This document shows positions 33,016 through 34,477 of a stretch of DNA of 34,477 bases, in pieces. Every line of letters starts with the position of its first letter. Position 1 is the first letter of the stretch. The DNA comes from CAZEDK01 sp964511025 (GTDB lineage Bacteria > Patescibacteriota > Gracilibacteria > UBA1369 > GWF2-33-10): contig CAZEDK010000016.1 of NCBI GenBank assembly GCA_964511025.1, positions 1 to 34,477 of the forward strand. The letters run 5' to 3'. The position numbers were made by a program, and so were the translations under genes. The notes beneath the pieces were generated by a model. It was not told the origin of the DNA. It made no database searches and saw nothing but the letters and a program-made list of their open reading frames with translations.

Positions 33016-33060
33016 TATAATTTATATAAATATTATAATTTTATATCTATTTAAAGTCAA
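33016..33060 (-). promoter_or_regulatory. strong promoter and inverted repeat of the toxin-antitoxin operon
   Basis: On the minus strand TTGACT (33060-33055) and a perfect TATAAT (33037-33032) are spaced by 17 nt. TATAAT and its complement (33016-33021) form an inverted repeat around the probable start site near 33025, a likely operator for the AbrB-type antitoxin. The ATG is 21 nt downstream of that start. Confidence 0.7.
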
Positions 33061-33073
33061 ATTTATTCATATA

Positions 33074-33871
33074 TTACTGAATCTTATCCAAAAAATCCGC
33101 CCCTGTTTCGTTTCTTTTTTCTTTATGTTCTAGTTTTTCTTCTTCTTTTTGCGTTTCTTCAAGAATTTCTTCTGCAGTTATATCGTCTTTTCCGTAATTT
33201 ATTTTTTGGCTCAAAAAATCTATTCCATAGCTTTGGTACATGACATTATAGAAAATATTTACAAATCCCAAACTCAGACCAGTTCCACTCCAGAGTATCG
33301 GCATACCAACAAAGAGCAGTATCATTTTATTATTTATAATTTGTAGCAAAATGAAATTTATAATTGTTGAACCAAGAATTGCAATGATGGTTGCGTACAG
33401 GCCAAGCAATGTAAATTCGCTGTCAGCAATTGTTTCCAGTATTAAACTGCTCATAATTACAGACAATACGACATGTAACATTGTAATGAGCGCAACTACT
33501 TGGTTATCGATACCTATAGCAATTATATAAATTGGAGCAGAAATAATAAAAAGAACTATGTTTGCGATAAATATTTGGTATATGGAAGAATTAAGTCGTT
33601 TATATTTTGTTTTTTCTGTAAGTCCGATAAGCGCACAACTTGATATATTTGCGCCAATAGAACCTAGAAATATCATCGCGAGATAAATAAAAATAAATAA
33701 TGGATTAATTGCTTGGACACCTTCGGCATTTTGTGGTGTAAAGAAATCTTTTAACACGGATGATCCAACTATAAATATAAGCAGTAACAAAACAGTACCG
33801 GTGATGCCACCGGCAAAACCAGATAATGTTTTAAGAAAAAATTGTACTGTTGTAATTCGTTGTGGAGGCAC
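33074..33871 (-). CDS. polytopic membrane protein of unknown function
   Basis: A 265-residue protein with about six predicted membrane helices: roughly 18-37, 51-82, 94-118, 120-142, 152-175 and 180-205. The C-terminal 45 residues are cytoplasmic and strongly charged (ITAEEILEETQKEEEKLEHKEK). The helix pattern recalls Yip1-like small membrane proteins, but no signature was found, so I leave it unnamed. The start is a GTG at 33871; just upstream lies a short direct repeat and an in-frame stop (TAA at 33886-33884). It shares the strand with lspA, 52 nt upstream. Confidence 0.78.
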   Translation of the reverse strand: MPPQRITTVQFFLKTLSGFAGGITGTVLLLLIFIVGSSVLKDFFTPQNAEGVQAINPLFIFIYLAMIFLGSIGANISSCALIGLTEKTKYKRLNSSIYQIFIANIVLFIISAPIYIIAIGIDNQVVALITMLHVVLSVIMSSLILETIADSEFTLLGLYATIIAILGSTIINFILLQIINNKMILLFVGMPILWSGTGLSLGFVNIFYNVMYQSYGIDFLSQKINYGKDDITAEEILEETQKEEEKLEHKEKRNETGADFLDKIQ

Positions 33872-33876
33872 CTTTT

Positions 33877-33900
33877 TTAGCGATTAGTGGTTAGCGATTA
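33877..33900. repeat. short direct repeat TTAGCGATTA
   Basis: Two copies of TTAGCGATTA (33877-33886 and 33891-33900) are separated by GTGG. They lie between lspA and the membrane protein gene, immediately upstream of the GTG start of the latter. The two copies may be a remnant of a simple-sequence repeat. Confidence 0.75.
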
Positions 33901-33923
33901 CACTATACACTACTAAGTATATC

Positions 33924-34391
33924 TTACTTTTCTCTTTTCAAAAAGTTTATATATAAAAACAGAATTGTTCCGATACTAATTGTTATATCAGCAACATTAA
34001 ATGCCGGCCAAAATGAAAAACTGATGAAATCAACAACGTAACCCAGTCTAAATCTGTCGATAAGGTTGCCGATGCCGCCTGCGAGAATGAAAATCAGGGC
34101 TAAGGGGTGTGTATTAAGTATAAAGGGATGGAATATTTTTTTATTACTGAATATGAAAATTGTTAATGCAATTAATATTATGGAAATTATTATGTTAAAA
34201 ATCAGCCCTTTTAGTGGTATTCCGAAGGCGATTCCTGAGTTTTGAACGTAAGCAATTTCAAAAACTCCTGAAATTAATTCTTTTAAAGTGCTACTATTTG
34301 TAGTCAAATACCATTTTGTGATGAAATATTTACTGATTTGATCCGTGAATATTATGGAGATTAGAGTGAGAAATAATAGTTTTTTTTTCAT
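33924..34391 (-). CDS. lspA: prolipoprotein signal peptidase (signal peptidase II)
   Basis: It removes signal peptides from lipid-modified prolipoproteins. The 155 residues include four membrane helices and all conserved motifs: TDQISK at 16-21, QNSGIAFG at 50-57, GGIGNLIDR at 105-113 with catalytic D112, VVDFI at 119-123, and FNVADI at 131-136 with catalytic D135. The length is normal. The two lipobox proteins near 1.7-2.8 kb are expected substrates. The lipid-transferring enzyme Lgt is not in the window. The ATG follows TTGAAAT with no Shine-Dalgarno sequence. Confidence 0.95.
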   Translation of the reverse strand: MKKKLLFLTLISIIFTDQISKYFITKWYLTTNSSTLKELISGVFEIAYVQNSGIAFGIPLKGLIFNIIISIILIALTIFIFSNKKIFHPFILNTHPLALIFILAGGIGNLIDRFRLGYVVDFISFSFWPAFNVADITISIGTILFLYINFLKREK

Positions 34392-34414
34392 ATTTCAAAT
34401 AACTTAAAAGAACG

Positions 34415-34474
34415 CAACCCACCCCTGCCCGAATTAGGTCAGGCGGGCTAAATCCCTCCCTTGAAATGGAGGGA
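34415..34474. repeat. composite palindromic repeat at the window edge
   Basis: CAACCCACC (34415-34423) matches the outer arm of the 17.7-kb repeat. Next comes CCTGCCCGA...CAGGCGGG (34424-34447), whose outer 17 bases match the reverse complement of the 19785-19808 hairpin. Then comes the CCCTCC/GGAGGG hairpin (34454-34473), identical to the one at 17704-17723. The element runs off the window, so its other arm cannot be seen. Confidence 0.8.
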
Positions 34475-34477
34475 CTT

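Noticed and set aside
1..34477. tRNA or rRNA genes
   Set aside because: No cloverleaf with a TTCGA-type T-loop and acceptor pairing, and no rRNA-like stretch, was found in the intergenic regions.

Overview
The window is AT-rich, compact and gene-dense, and every recognisable product is bacterial. TGA works as a stop codon (for example at the ends of proC, the DUF559 gene and the SPFH gene), so a UGA-recoding lineage such as Gracilibacteria or Absconditabacteria is unlikely. The combination of features points to a Patescibacteria/CPR genome, perhaps a low-GC Peregrinibacteria-like one: an rpsF-ssb-rpsR operon with no rplI, a threonyl-tRNA synthetase without a TGS domain, a LysM/M23 peptidase, a VirB6/TrbL-like membrane protein beside very large orphan proteins, and GC-rich intergenic palindromes next to a DUF559 nuclease. 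The phylum is an inference; no rRNA is present to settle it.

Layout. Positions 1-4040 (+): the tail of an unknown gene, msrB, a type I GAPDH, two small lipoproteins and a DUF4143-type ATPase. Positions 4064-5365 (-): an acidic protein of unknown function. Positions 5535-6090: GC-rich palindromes and a DUF559 nuclease. Positions 6139-9304 (+): proB, proC, an AhpC-type peroxiredoxin and an Fe/Mn superoxide dismutase. Positions 12258-9301 (-): an M23 peptidase, yidD and purH. Positions 12406-13877 (+): rpsF-ssb-rpsR with a leader hairpin and a clear terminator. Positions 13909-29098 (+): a two-TM protein, a 1080-aa helical protein, a 634-aa Gln-rich tail-anchored-like protein, a 1015-aa VirB6/TrbL-like membrane protein and a 1774-aa giant, with palindromic repeats between them. 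Positions 30850-29108 (-): thrS. Positions 30970-32537 (+): SPFH protein and aroE. Positions 33004-32534 (-): an AbrB/RelE-type toxin-antitoxin pair. Positions 34391-33074 (-): lspA and a polytopic membrane protein.

How the parts work together. MsrB, peroxiredoxin and SOD form an oxidant-defence set. ProB and ProC are the first and last steps of proline synthesis, but ProA is not here. LspA would process the two lipoproteins. YidD, the M23 peptidase and the SPFH protein serve the envelope. The 13.9-29.1 kb block is the least explained part: a membrane channel-like protein surrounded by large orphan proteins, which may be a surface or secretion apparatus.

Two genome-wide traits stand out. Most start codons lack a Shine-Dalgarno sequence, although sigma70-like promoters are easy to find and some lie almost on the start codon. 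Intergenic space is filled with a mosaic family of palindromic modules, including a 466-bp inverted-repeat composite at 23028-23493. All domain calls are from reading the translated sequence; no database search was run.
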